Shown here in pieces: positions 9,471 to 17,110 of a stretch of DNA of 64,000 nt. How positions within the stretch are numbered: position 1 is the first letter of the stretch; every line of letters starts with the position of its first letter. The stretch covers positions 1-64,000 of the forward strand of contig CALUIE010000002.1 of NCBI GenBank assembly GCA_944320605.1, written 5' to 3'. Below the pieces are notes generated by a model. The model had not been told where the DNA came from. It made no database searches and was given only the letters and a program-made list of their open reading frames with translations. This stretch comes from an uncultured Phocaeicola sp. (lineage in GTDB: Bacteria; Bacteroidota; Bacteroidia; Bacteroidales; Bacteroidaceae). The position numbers were made by a program, and so were the translations under genes.

Positions 9471-10970
9471 CTACTGTTTCAAAACAAAAGTCTGATTACC
9501 TCGTTTCACTTTATATTTCTTACCATTGATTATCAGTGTATAAGGTTCATTACTATTCACATTGACATTCCTTCCGTTTGCCACAATATCTGTTATTATA
9601 TCCCCGAACCTCAGGTTACGCAATCCCATTTCACCATCTCCTTTCTTATGCCATTCCACAATCTTTTTGTTTGCGTCAATATTGTAAAATCCCAATACAT
9701 TCTCTATGAATAATGAGATAGGTCCCAAAGCAGACCAACCGCAAAAGTCGTGTCTTACCAACTCTCTCTTATTTCCATACTGTCTTTCTGAAGGACGTGG
9801 AGCAGAAGGCGAATAACATTCCCATACAGTTGCCGGAGTGAATTTATTATATGTTTCGCTCATTTGTTCCAACAATTTATAAGAGTTTTCGTATGCAATA
9901 TCATAATATCCATACGTTTCAAGAGCCTTTGTTGCCATATATGCCAATGGGAGCCACACTGCACCTCTCCAATAATCACCTATTTCATCATTATAATCCT
10001 TATCCCTACGTGATACAGAAGGCCAGGGATACTTACCTCCAAACTCCAACGGATCTACAGCATATTTCACTAATCTTTTCGCCTGTTTTTTATCCGGTAT
10101 CTCAGCAAGCATAGACCAATATACAGCAGGAGTCCTTACCTTTACAAACGATGTATCTTCTTCAGAAAGATCATAATAGAATCCATCTTCTTCATCCCAG
10201 TAGTATTCATTAAGAAGTTCCTTATGCCCCTTATATAATTTCTTGTATTCCTTAGCTATATCCTTATCTCCTAATTCCTTCGCGAGACGTTCAATATACA
10301 AAGCCGCCAGAGCCTGCTGTGCCACAGCATCCATCCAAAGCAATTCACCTTTTCGTCCTCTTCCTCTTGGAGTATTGTCCATTCCACTCTGCACCCATCC
10401 CCATCTATATCCTAAATCACTTTTTTCCAAAGCAATCCATGCATGTCTGAAATGAAGTTTCGTTCCCCGTTTAAGATTTTCGAACCAGCTATAATGACGT
10501 TGTAAGAATTTATCTTCCAGAAGAACTTTCTTTATACGTTCCCTGTCACCGGTCATTTTATAATATTCATATTCCACCCAAGGATAGAAAGGAGGATTAT
10601 CCGGATGCTGGATCCTCAAAGAAGAAGGTTTCTTATTAAGTATAGACTCATAAAAATTATCCAGACTTTGTATTCCAGGAAATACAGATGGAGCATAACG
10701 GCAGAATAATACCATAAACTCCGTATCCCAAATCCAGATAGTGTCATCCCAAAGATTCTCATCCATATATGGAGATTGGAACACCCCATCCTGATATTTC
10801 ACTCTACCCCAGGCAAGTTCCCATGTATTCCAGTACAAGTCAACAAACTCCGGTTTTTCTGAGAATACAGGTTGAGGGAGTAAACTTTTATCTAAATTTT
10901 CTTTTGCAGAAATGACACAGCAAAACAATACCATAAAAGCTATAGCTAAAAAAGGTTTAAACAGTTTCAT
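9471..10970 (-). CDS. GH63/MGH1-like (α/α)6-barrel glycoside hydrolase, copy A
   Basis: This 499-residue protein is taken to start at the ATG at 10970, which gives a clean signal peptide; a TTG three codons upstream is less likely. It shows hallmarks of the GH63-like/mannosylglycerate-hydrolase-like toroid fold: WDDTIWIWDTEFM (74–86), QHPDNPP (121–127), SGMDNTPR with D198 as the candidate general acid, GDYWRGAVW (331–339), and TVWECYSP with E384 as the candidate base. Such enzymes cleave α-glucosyl or α-mannosyl caps. The substrate here is unknown. A closely similar copy is at 27193–28722. It leads a unit continuing to EamA and GH2, with a candidate operator upstream at 11027–11067. Confidence 0.82.
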   Translation of the reverse strand: MKLFKPFLAIAFMVLFCCVISAKENLDKSLLPQPVFSEKPEFVDLYWNTWELAWGRVKYQDGVFQSPYMDENLWDDTIWIWDTEFMVLFCRYAPSVFPGIQSLDNFYESILNKKPSSLRIQHPDNPPFYPWVEYEYYKMTGDRERIKKVLLEDKFLQRHYSWFENLKRGTKLHFRHAWIALEKSDLGYRWGWVQSGMDNTPRGRGRKGELLWMDAVAQQALAALYIERLAKELGDKDIAKEYKKLYKGHKELLNEYYWDEEDGFYYDLSEEDTSFVKVRTPAVYWSMLAEIPDKKQAKRLVKYAVDPLEFGGKYPWPSVSRRDKDYNDEIGDYWRGAVWLPLAYMATKALETYGYYDIAYENSYKLLEQMSETYNKFTPATVWECYSPSAPRPSERQYGNKRELVRHDFCGWSALGPISLFIENVLGFYNIDANKKIVEWHKKGDGEMGLRNLRFGDIITDIVANGRNVNVNSNEPYTLIINGKKYKVKRGNQTFVLKQ

Positions 10971-10999
10971 AAATATCAATTATTGTAATAATGTAAGAA

Positions 11000-11067
11000 C
11001 AAAATTATAAAGACATAATAATTTAAAGTACAAAGTAAATACAAAGATAGAACAATATAGTACAAAA
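11000..11067 (-). promoter_or_regulatory. Candidate operator with −7 box, GH63-like–EamA–GH2 unit
   Basis: The + strand carries ATACAAAG (11039–11046) and GTACAAAA (11060–11067) with TAC cores at 11040 and 11061, 21 bp apart. An extra GTACAAAG at 11027–11035 is offset by 11 bp, also in helical phase. The minus-strand box TAATTTTG (11000–11007) fits the Bacteroidota −7 consensus TAnnTTTG perfectly and lies 33 nt from the proximal core. The start codon is 30 bp further on. The same arrangement recurs at 27.1 and 37.45 kb. Confidence 0.72.
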
Positions 11068-11125
11068 TGAGCACCAGATTTCTAAAACAGACGCCTGATG
11101 CTCAACAATTTACAGATAGAGTTTA

Positions 11126-13165
11126 TCACATAGCTACGGTTTGTTTCAAAGGCAAATCAGAAGAAGAGCCTCCTACCATTATTTCAAAATCTCCAGGCTC
11201 TATCACGAATGATTTGCTCTTCACATCATAGAAAGAAAAAGCTTCCTTATCCAATATTACTGAAATATTCTTTGTTTCCCCTTTCTTTAGGAGAACTTTC
11301 TCGTAACCTTTAAGCTCTTTCAAAGGACGTGGAACTGACGAATTACAATCCCTCACGTATATTTGAGCTACCTCTGAAGCATCATATTTACCTATATTTT
11401 CTATTGAAAACTTCACACGTACTTTATCAGAAGATATTTTCTCGACATCTAATCCATTATACTTGAATTTTGAATAAGAAAGGCCAAATCCAAACGGATA
11501 AAGCGGAGTAACTCCATTGTAGTCATAACCTCTATATTCCACAAAGATTCCTTCAGAGTATTGTACTCTCTTATGGGGAATATTCCTGTTGTCATAATAA
11601 CTGTTATAAACCGGATTGTCCTCCCATCTCTTTTCTATGGATATAGGCAGTTTGCCGCTTGGCGAGATTTTTCCTGTCAGTATCTCCGCTACAGCCTTTC
11701 CGCCTTCCTGTCCGGGATACCACGCCATCAATATTCCGTCCGCCTTATCAGCCCATCCGGAGAAATCCACTCCACCTCCGGAGTTAAGCACAACTACGAG
11801 ATTTTTTCCATACTTGGCTATCCTGTTCACCATTTCCACCTGTTCCTTTGGTAAAGTGAACTTACGGTCAAAAAATTCCCCTTCTAAATGTTTGTCAAAT
11901 CCCATACATATAACCACATTGTCCACCTTACCAATAGCTTCTTCAATAGATTCATACATCCTGTCCTTGTTCTGAAGCATCTCCATCACGACACACTTTC
12001 TACCGAGGATATCTTTCATTCCTTTTCCCACGCTGACATAAGAATAAGGAGTCACCGCACCGCTCCCTCCGCCTATCGGTACGTGTCCTGCATTAGGCCC
12101 TACAACAAGAGTCTTTCCATTCAACGGCAGCACATTCTTTTCATTTTTCAGCAAGACTAAGCCCTCACGAGCTATTTTCAGAGCTGTCATCTTAGACTCC
12201 TCATTATCAAGTGCTATTGTAGAATCTTTTTGCGTTCCATCTATCATATCAAAAGCCAGTAAAGTCTGTATAATATGTTTTACCTTAAGATCAATAGTCT
12301 TCTCATCTATTATTCCGCGTTCTAACAGTGGCTTTATACTTTTTCTGTTCAGGAACTTGCCACTCGGCATTTCCAAATCCACACCACCATCCACACCGGC
12401 CGCAGTGGAATACATGGAATCCCAGTCCGACATCAACAGTCCATTGAATCCCCATTGATTTCTCAGTACATCAATGTTCAGCCATTTGTTTTCCGAGGCA
12501 TGTACCCCATTCAACGGATTGTAGCTGCACATCACTGCCCCAACATTTGCTTCCTGCACAGCTTTTCTGAATGCCGGGAAATATATTTCCTGAAGAGTCC
12601 TTTCGTCCACATCCGAACTTACATGATGCCTGTCCCATTCCTGATTATTGGCTGCAAAATGCTTTATTGTCGCTATCACATTCTTAGACTGTACCCCTTT
12701 TATATAGTTTACCGCAACTTCACTTGCCAGATACGGATCTTCACCAAAATATTCAAAGTTTCTTCCACACATTGGAGCCCTATAAATATTCACGCCTGGT
12801 CCCAACAAAATATGCACACCTCTTGCCCTTGCGTCACGTCCGATGCCTTCGCCCAATTCATACATCAGTTCCCTGTTCCAGGTAGAAGCAGAAAGAATTC
12901 CACAAGGATATAAAGTACTTTTCGTTTCGTTCCTGATACCTTGAGGACCGTCTGCCATTCTTATTTGTGGTAGTCCTAATCTTTCTATTGGTCTGAGATA
13001 AAAACCTTTATATCCGGATATATAATCTATTTTCTCGTCTAAAGTCATTTCGGACAAGATTTCCTCCACTCTTTTATCTGTTCCCGTATTTCCGGCCTCC
13101 GTATGAAAAACGTTTGCAGATAAAATAAATAAAAGACAAAGGATTCTTCTCTTTTTCAATTTCAT
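11126..13165 (-). CDS. GH3 family exo-β-glycosidase
   Basis: This 679-residue enzyme is taken to start at the ATG at 13165 (MKLKKRRILC...), which gives a proper signal peptide; a longer reading from 13228 adds an implausible hydrophilic leader. GH3 features are ADGPQGIR (71–78), KHFAANN (168–174), and GLLMSDWDS with nucleophile D247. The Rossmann-like second domain and a C-terminal FnIII-like domain (EVAQIYVRDCNSSVPRP) follow. Its subtype differs from the GH3 at 3220 (no KHFAGYG, shorter linker), so it is not a simple duplicate; β-glucosidase and β-xylosidase are both possible. It lies 101 bp after the small gene at 13267 with a hairpin between them, so it may be read through from the susCD unit or have its own promoter. 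Confidence 0.9.
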   Translation of the reverse strand: MKLKKRRILCLLFILSANVFHTEAGNTGTDKRVEEILSEMTLDEKIDYISGYKGFYLRPIERLGLPQIRMADGPQGIRNETKSTLYPCGILSASTWNRELMYELGEGIGRDARARGVHILLGPGVNIYRAPMCGRNFEYFGEDPYLASEVAVNYIKGVQSKNVIATIKHFAANNQEWDRHHVSSDVDERTLQEIYFPAFRKAVQEANVGAVMCSYNPLNGVHASENKWLNIDVLRNQWGFNGLLMSDWDSMYSTAAGVDGGVDLEMPSGKFLNRKSIKPLLERGIIDEKTIDLKVKHIIQTLLAFDMIDGTQKDSTIALDNEESKMTALKIAREGLVLLKNEKNVLPLNGKTLVVGPNAGHVPIGGGSGAVTPYSYVSVGKGMKDILGRKCVVMEMLQNKDRMYESIEEAIGKVDNVVICMGFDKHLEGEFFDRKFTLPKEQVEMVNRIAKYGKNLVVVLNSGGGVDFSGWADKADGILMAWYPGQEGGKAVAEILTGKISPSGKLPISIEKRWEDNPVYNSYYDNRNIPHKRVQYSEGIFVEYRGYDYNGVTPLYPFGFGLSYSKFKYNGLDVEKISSDKVRVKFSIENIGKYDASEVAQIYVRDCNSSVPRPLKELKGYEKVLLKKGETKNISVILDKEAFSFYDVKSKSFVIEPGDFEIMVGGSSSDLPLKQTVAM

Positions 13166-13227
13166 ATATGTGTATTTCAACTGTATTAAATTCGAATTTG
13201 CTTTTATATATAAAACTATGCAATACA

Positions 13228-13255
13228 ATATGAGTCCACAAATGTGAACTCATAT
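13228..13255 (-). terminator. Terminator-like hairpin after the small gene
   Basis: Positions 13228–13240 and 13243–13255 form a 13-bp inverted repeat with one mismatch (C at 13236 opposite A at 13247, a G·U pair in the minus-strand RNA) around a 2-nt centre. It follows the stop of the 55-residue gene and precedes the GH3 start. No strong U-run follows, so it may terminate only part of the transcripts. Confidence 0.45.
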
Positions 13256-13266
13256 CTATATAAGAA

Positions 13267-13434
13267 TTAGTGTTCCCATAACACTACGTCATACGTACCT
13301 CCATCGTCAAAATTACCTATATTGACACTATTGATAACATCACTTGTACACAACATTCCCTCAGTAGCAATTTCCATTACTTTAGTTTCCGGACGTTCAT
13401 ATTTTTCCGAAATTAATTTATCAGATTTTGCCAT
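13267..13434 (-). CDS. Small 55-residue protein with an EGMLC motif
   Basis: An intact reading frame from ATG at 13434 to TAA at 13267 encodes a 55-residue protein. It begins MAKSDKLISEKYERPETKVM, continues EIATEGMLCTSD, and ends with an Asp/Gly-rich tail and DVVLWEH. There is no signal peptide or membrane segment. The layout (Tyr-x-x-Pro-x-x-x-Val near the N terminus, then EGxLC, then an acidic tail) resembles small uncharacterised proteins often found at the ends of fimbrillin-like or surface-lipoprotein operons in Bacteroidales. I know no function. It follows two fimbrillin-like genes in the same orientation after a 103-bp gap that contains a hairpin. Codon use is like that of its neighbours, which supports it being a real gene. 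Confidence 0.6.
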   Translation of the reverse strand: MAKSDKLISEKYERPETKVMEIATEGMLCTSDVINSVNIGNFDDGGTYDVVLWEH

Positions 13435-13488
13435 AATTATAAATTCAGTTTTACTTATTATATAAAAACATATTTATAATTAATACCC

Positions 13489-13516
13489 AAGGAGGAATCT
13501 ATAAATATTCCTCCTT
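13489..13516 (-). terminator. Perfect 10-bp hairpin containing AGGAGG, after the fimbrillin-like gene
   Basis: AAGGAGGAAT (13489–13498) and ATTCCTCCTT (13507–13516) are perfect reverse complements around an 8-nt loop, 21 bp after the stop codon at 13538. No clear U-run follows on the minus strand. It could be an intrinsic attenuator, an mRNA 3′-end stabiliser, or a structure that hides a Shine–Dalgarno-like AGGAGG 55 nt before the small gene. Confidence 0.5.
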
Positions 13517-13537
13517 TAAGTATCAAATTATAAAATC

Positions 13538-15160
13538 TTAGAATGCGAATACCGGTTTCAAACGATACGATTGACCGTTCTTACCATTACCTGATTGGTT
13601 AAACCAACCTTTATCGTGTTTCATATTAAAGCTATAAGCATTTGTAGCAGAAACTTCTGTACTTGACCAATAATCACCTTCCAAAAACAAAGTTTGGTTT
13701 TCCAAATTCAAGATAGATTGAATAACTGAATATTGACTTTCCAATACTTTCATTCCATCATTATGCATGGGCTCTGCCACACTCATTTCTTCTCTACCTT
13801 GTCCACAAACCATTGTCCTTAATTCAAAAATTGAAGGCCAATACCAACCTGTAGATGTTCCGGGTATTTGATTAGATGTAGCAAACTCATTTAATTTTGC
13901 TATCTGCTGAACCTTTTTACTTTCTTCTACAGTTTCATTATAAGCCTTTATAGCCTCTGTATTTGCCCATCCTTGTGGTTTAGTCTTTTCTGTGATATTT
14001 AATCCATTTAAATCCGTAGAAGTACTCCAAGAAGAAACCCAGTTATTAATTGATTCTGTTGTACCATTAGTCCATTTCAATCCTTCACTTGCATCTGTAA
14101 GTGCCACTACAGAACCATGATAAACAAAACTATCATTATATGGAACAGCATCTTGTCCATCAACCTTAACCCTAAACACAATACCAAGACAATTTCTACC
14201 TTTTAGTATTTCAGGGTTCACATCTTTGGGAACAAGATAACCTTTCAAGCCATCAGATGTTACACAATAGAAATCACCCACCTGAGCCTTTTCAAAAGTA
14301 TATACACCATTAGCAAAAGATTCTTTCTGGACATAACGTTTATTTGCTTCAGCACTACTTATACTTCTTGTATTAGAGTAGTTCTTGTCTTCATTTGTAT
14401 ATGACCATGTTACATCACCGGTAAAATCAGCTGGTAATATATAACGATATGTTCCATCTTCAGCTTTATAAGGAGTTAGTGTTTTACCTTTAATAATAAA
14501 AGTCAGATTTGTCACCTCTCCTGCAGAATATTCTGTTGCACTTCCACCACTTACTGCATCATCTAAAGTACCATTCATAGAAACTTCCAAAGAGAAAGAT
14601 GAATATGCATGTTTCATTTCAGCATTTAAAGTTTCCAACGCACTTGCACTTTCTTTACTCCATACCAGTAAATCCGATACACGGTAGTCTGCTTCTGTGC
14701 TTTGGATTTCTTTAGGAGTAAATTTATTCTTAAGTTCTTCTACACTCGTTATATTGTCAGCTGCTGAAGAATAAGGATAATACATTATATAAGTCAGATT
14801 TGTTTTTGCCGAATTATAATAATAAATAGACTTACCTTCAGTTTGTGCTGTTTGTAAATCAAAAGCCCATTCATTACCATTATAAATAAATGGTATATTA
14901 TTTTTCTCAATAGGTTGTCCATTTTCCAGAACAATCAGTCCAACCCTGTCATTTTCTTCAAATATGCTTACCGCTCCATTATCAGATATTCTTGATTCGA
15001 CTTTTCCTTCTACAGCAAAATCTCCTGCTGTTACATTTATTTTCAAGACCTTACCGTCTATGAATTCTTTTTCATCAATTACTTGTTCCAAATTGTTTGA
15101 GCATGATGCCAATACCAACATGCCCAATAATGATATGTAATTTATCTTCATAATATTCAT
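13538..15160 (-). CDS. Fimbrillin-like (Mfa-type) surface lipoprotein with C-terminal DUF1566-like domain
   Basis: This 540-residue lipoprotein has lipobox LASC with C20. The N-terminal part (about 30–290) has the fimbrillin/Mfa-like pattern: KINVTAG, SRISDNGAVSIFEENDRVGL, YIMYYPYSSAADN and a late TWSYTNE strand. The C-terminal part (about 300–540) has the aromatic motif series of DUF1566/Fib-succ-major-type domains: GDFYCVTSDG, GWYWPSIFELRTM, GDYWSSTEVSATNAYSF and RLKPVFAF. An alternative ATG three codons in (MKINY) is equally good. It follows a similar gene with a 3-bp gap, at the position after susCD where PULs usually encode surface glycan-binding proteins. A surface ligand-binding role is inferred; binding specificity is unknown. 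Confidence 0.75.
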   Translation of the reverse strand: MNIMKINYISLLGMLVLASCSNNLEQVIDEKEFIDGKVLKINVTAGDFAVEGKVESRISDNGAVSIFEENDRVGLIVLENGQPIEKNNIPFIYNGNEWAFDLQTAQTEGKSIYYYNSAKTNLTYIMYYPYSSAADNITSVEELKNKFTPKEIQSTEADYRVSDLLVWSKESASALETLNAEMKHAYSSFSLEVSMNGTLDDAVSGGSATEYSAGEVTNLTFIIKGKTLTPYKAEDGTYRYILPADFTGDVTWSYTNEDKNYSNTRSISSAEANKRYVQKESFANGVYTFEKAQVGDFYCVTSDGLKGYLVPKDVNPEILKGRNCLGIVFRVKVDGQDAVPYNDSFVYHGSVVALTDASEGLKWTNGTTESINNWVSSWSTSTDLNGLNITEKTKPQGWANTEAIKAYNETVEESKKVQQIAKLNEFATSNQIPGTSTGWYWPSIFELRTMVCGQGREEMSVAEPMHNDGMKVLESQYSVIQSILNLENQTLFLEGDYWSSTEVSATNAYSFNMKHDKGWFNQSGNGKNGQSYRLKPVFAF

Positions 15161-15163
15161 TTT

Positions 15164-17038
15164 TTAGAAAGTTAATATTGGACGTACAAGAGGATTTTTC
15201 TCATTAAAATCAGTCTTTATAAACTCTTCAAAATTATTATTATCATTCCAATCCAAATAAATAGGTTTATTATCAGGAGATTTAGAAGAAGTCCAGAAAT
15301 ATCTCCACCAATGCATCAAATCACATGCCTTATCATCTATATTCTTAATCTTATCATGAATTACGCTTTTATAGTTCTGAGACAACAATCTGAATTCTCC
15401 AACAGAAGGCAGATACCATCCACTTGTATAATCAGGTGTATCAACATTGTATTGGGAAGCATTGTATATAGCCAAATATCTACTTGCAAAGTCCGTTAAT
15501 TCTTTTACTTTACTAAATGTCACATAACCGAGACATTCAGTACTTTCGCTGCTAATTATTGACATATCATAACCTTCTCCCCAGATACATCTTCCACTAT
15601 CATCAGGATCAGGATTATCATTTGCACCATACTTACTCTCATCTGTAATCTTATCTGTATTTGTCAATGCCAATACATAACCGCTATATTTATTCAGTCC
15701 CCACCAGTTTCCAGGACCTGTACCTACACCTAAATTAAATATAACTCCAATAATATTCTTACTTTCTGTTTCATTCCCCCAAGTACCATCCAAATAATAA
15801 TAATCACCTACTTGCGGAGCTGAAGCATTTGTATTTGAATCATCACCTACAGCCAAACCGAATTCATTAAGTTCTACAATTGGTCCAAAATCAGAATATG
15901 TACATTTACTTACACCATCCTGATATGAAAACTGCATCTTGCAAGAGCCAGACTTAGGGGAGCCATCGAAAGCTGTTACTCGTTTACCATTATCAAGTTT
16001 GAAAGAAAGAACAACTTCTTGACCTGACGCAACAGGATATTGAGTATCCGGATTAAATCCACTAATCTCGGTTCCACCTATTGAAAGTTTAACTTCAGAA
16101 ACTCCATCAACACTTGGCAATGCAGGTATCTTCACTCTTGATGTCATTTCTTGCGGTTTTGATGTTTGCAAATCATCATCCCATTCTACCCCATCCTCTA
16201 CTGTTACATTCAATCCGCCTTTATTTACAGTAACGCTACATGTATATTTGTAACCACTTGCCAAACCTGTAATCGGTAATTTTCCGCTTACATTATAAGT
16301 TCCGAAAGAAGCAGAAATATTTAAATCCAAATTTGTCTGCGGAAAGAAAATCAACGATTTAGTATATGATGATCCGGTGTACTGATCAGCCGGAATTGTT
16401 ATATCTTCAGTTGTTTCAGAAGTGGCTACAGCATTCCCATTCAATGGATTAAACTCTCCAGACAATTTTAATCCACTAATAGTAAAATTCTCCATTTGGT
16501 CTAAATCTACTCCATACCCATTATTAAATTTAAATGAGATTAAAGCCATTTTATGCTCAAGTTCAAGTGCGACCAATGGAGAAGCCTTACTTCCTTGACC
16601 TGTTCCAAACAGATAATCAATATTTGTCTGGTTCTGTTCTGACTGATCTTCTGCCATAATAGTTTTATTAATAACCCCGGCAGCTGTTCCGGTAGCACCT
16701 GTATATGGATAATAAGCAGTAAAACTAATAGGGTCAGATGTATCAAAATATATTGAATCTTCTTTTGTAGCAGGTGTAAAATGCCTATCTGTACCTTCTG
16801 TTTCTGCCACATACTTACAGTTTATATATTTATCTCCCCCGGAAATACCTATGGCATTTCCAGGTTCCCATATACCTTCAATCGTACTTCTTGAAGATAC
16901 AGCCTTATTAATACATCCTACAAAGTTTGCAGGTACCACACCTTCAACTTTCCATTTGTCCGAATTACCTATTTCATCTTCCGAACATGCCACTATTCCC
17001 AATAAAAAAATCGGGAGTACAAATTTGTTTAATTTCAT
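15164..17038 (-). CDS. Fimbrillin-like (Mfa-type) surface lipoprotein, second copy type
   Basis: This 624-residue lipoprotein has lipobox IVAC with C18. N-terminal fimbrillin-like features are SRSTIEGIWEPGNAIGISG, FTAYYPYTGATG and LELEHKMALISFKF (about 50–280). It differs from its neighbour in an inserted middle domain (about 290–400, VKIPALPSVDGVSEVKL) before the same C-terminal DUF1566-like series: GDYYYLDGTWG, GWYLPSVGEFRLL, RYFWTSSKS and LVRPILTF. The two genes are therefore related by architecture but diverged. It lies 72 bp after susD in the same orientation and probably acts as a surface glycan- or protein-binding lipoprotein of the Sus-like complex. Adhesive pilus assembly is less likely because no other fimbrial genes are nearby. 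Confidence 0.75.
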   Translation of the reverse strand: MKLNKFVLPIFLLGIVACSEDEIGNSDKWKVEGVVPANFVGCINKAVSSRSTIEGIWEPGNAIGISGGDKYINCKYVAETEGTDRHFTPATKEDSIYFDTSDPISFTAYYPYTGATGTAAGVINKTIMAEDQSEQNQTNIDYLFGTGQGSKASPLVALELEHKMALISFKFNNGYGVDLDQMENFTISGLKLSGEFNPLNGNAVATSETTEDITIPADQYTGSSYTKSLIFFPQTNLDLNISASFGTYNVSGKLPITGLASGYKYTCSVTVNKGGLNVTVEDGVEWDDDLQTSKPQEMTSRVKIPALPSVDGVSEVKLSIGGTEISGFNPDTQYPVASGQEVVLSFKLDNGKRVTAFDGSPKSGSCKMQFSYQDGVSKCTYSDFGPIVELNEFGLAVGDDSNTNASAPQVGDYYYLDGTWGNETESKNIIGVIFNLGVGTGPGNWWGLNKYSGYVLALTNTDKITDESKYGANDNPDPDDSGRCIWGEGYDMSIISSESTECLGYVTFSKVKELTDFASRYLAIYNASQYNVDTPDYTSGWYLPSVGEFRLLSQNYKSVIHDKIKNIDDKACDLMHWWRYFWTSSKSPDNKPIYLDWNDNNNFEEFIKTDFNEKNPLVRPILTF

Positions 17039-17110
17039 AATCTAAGATTTTATTTGTAAAACATTCGTTTATAAATCAATTAAAGAGCCATATTTCAGGC
17101 ACTATATTAA

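Noticed and set aside
13166..13228. N-terminal extension of the GH3 protein
   Set aside because: The added 21 residues precede a complete signal peptide starting at MKLKKRR and would block export.
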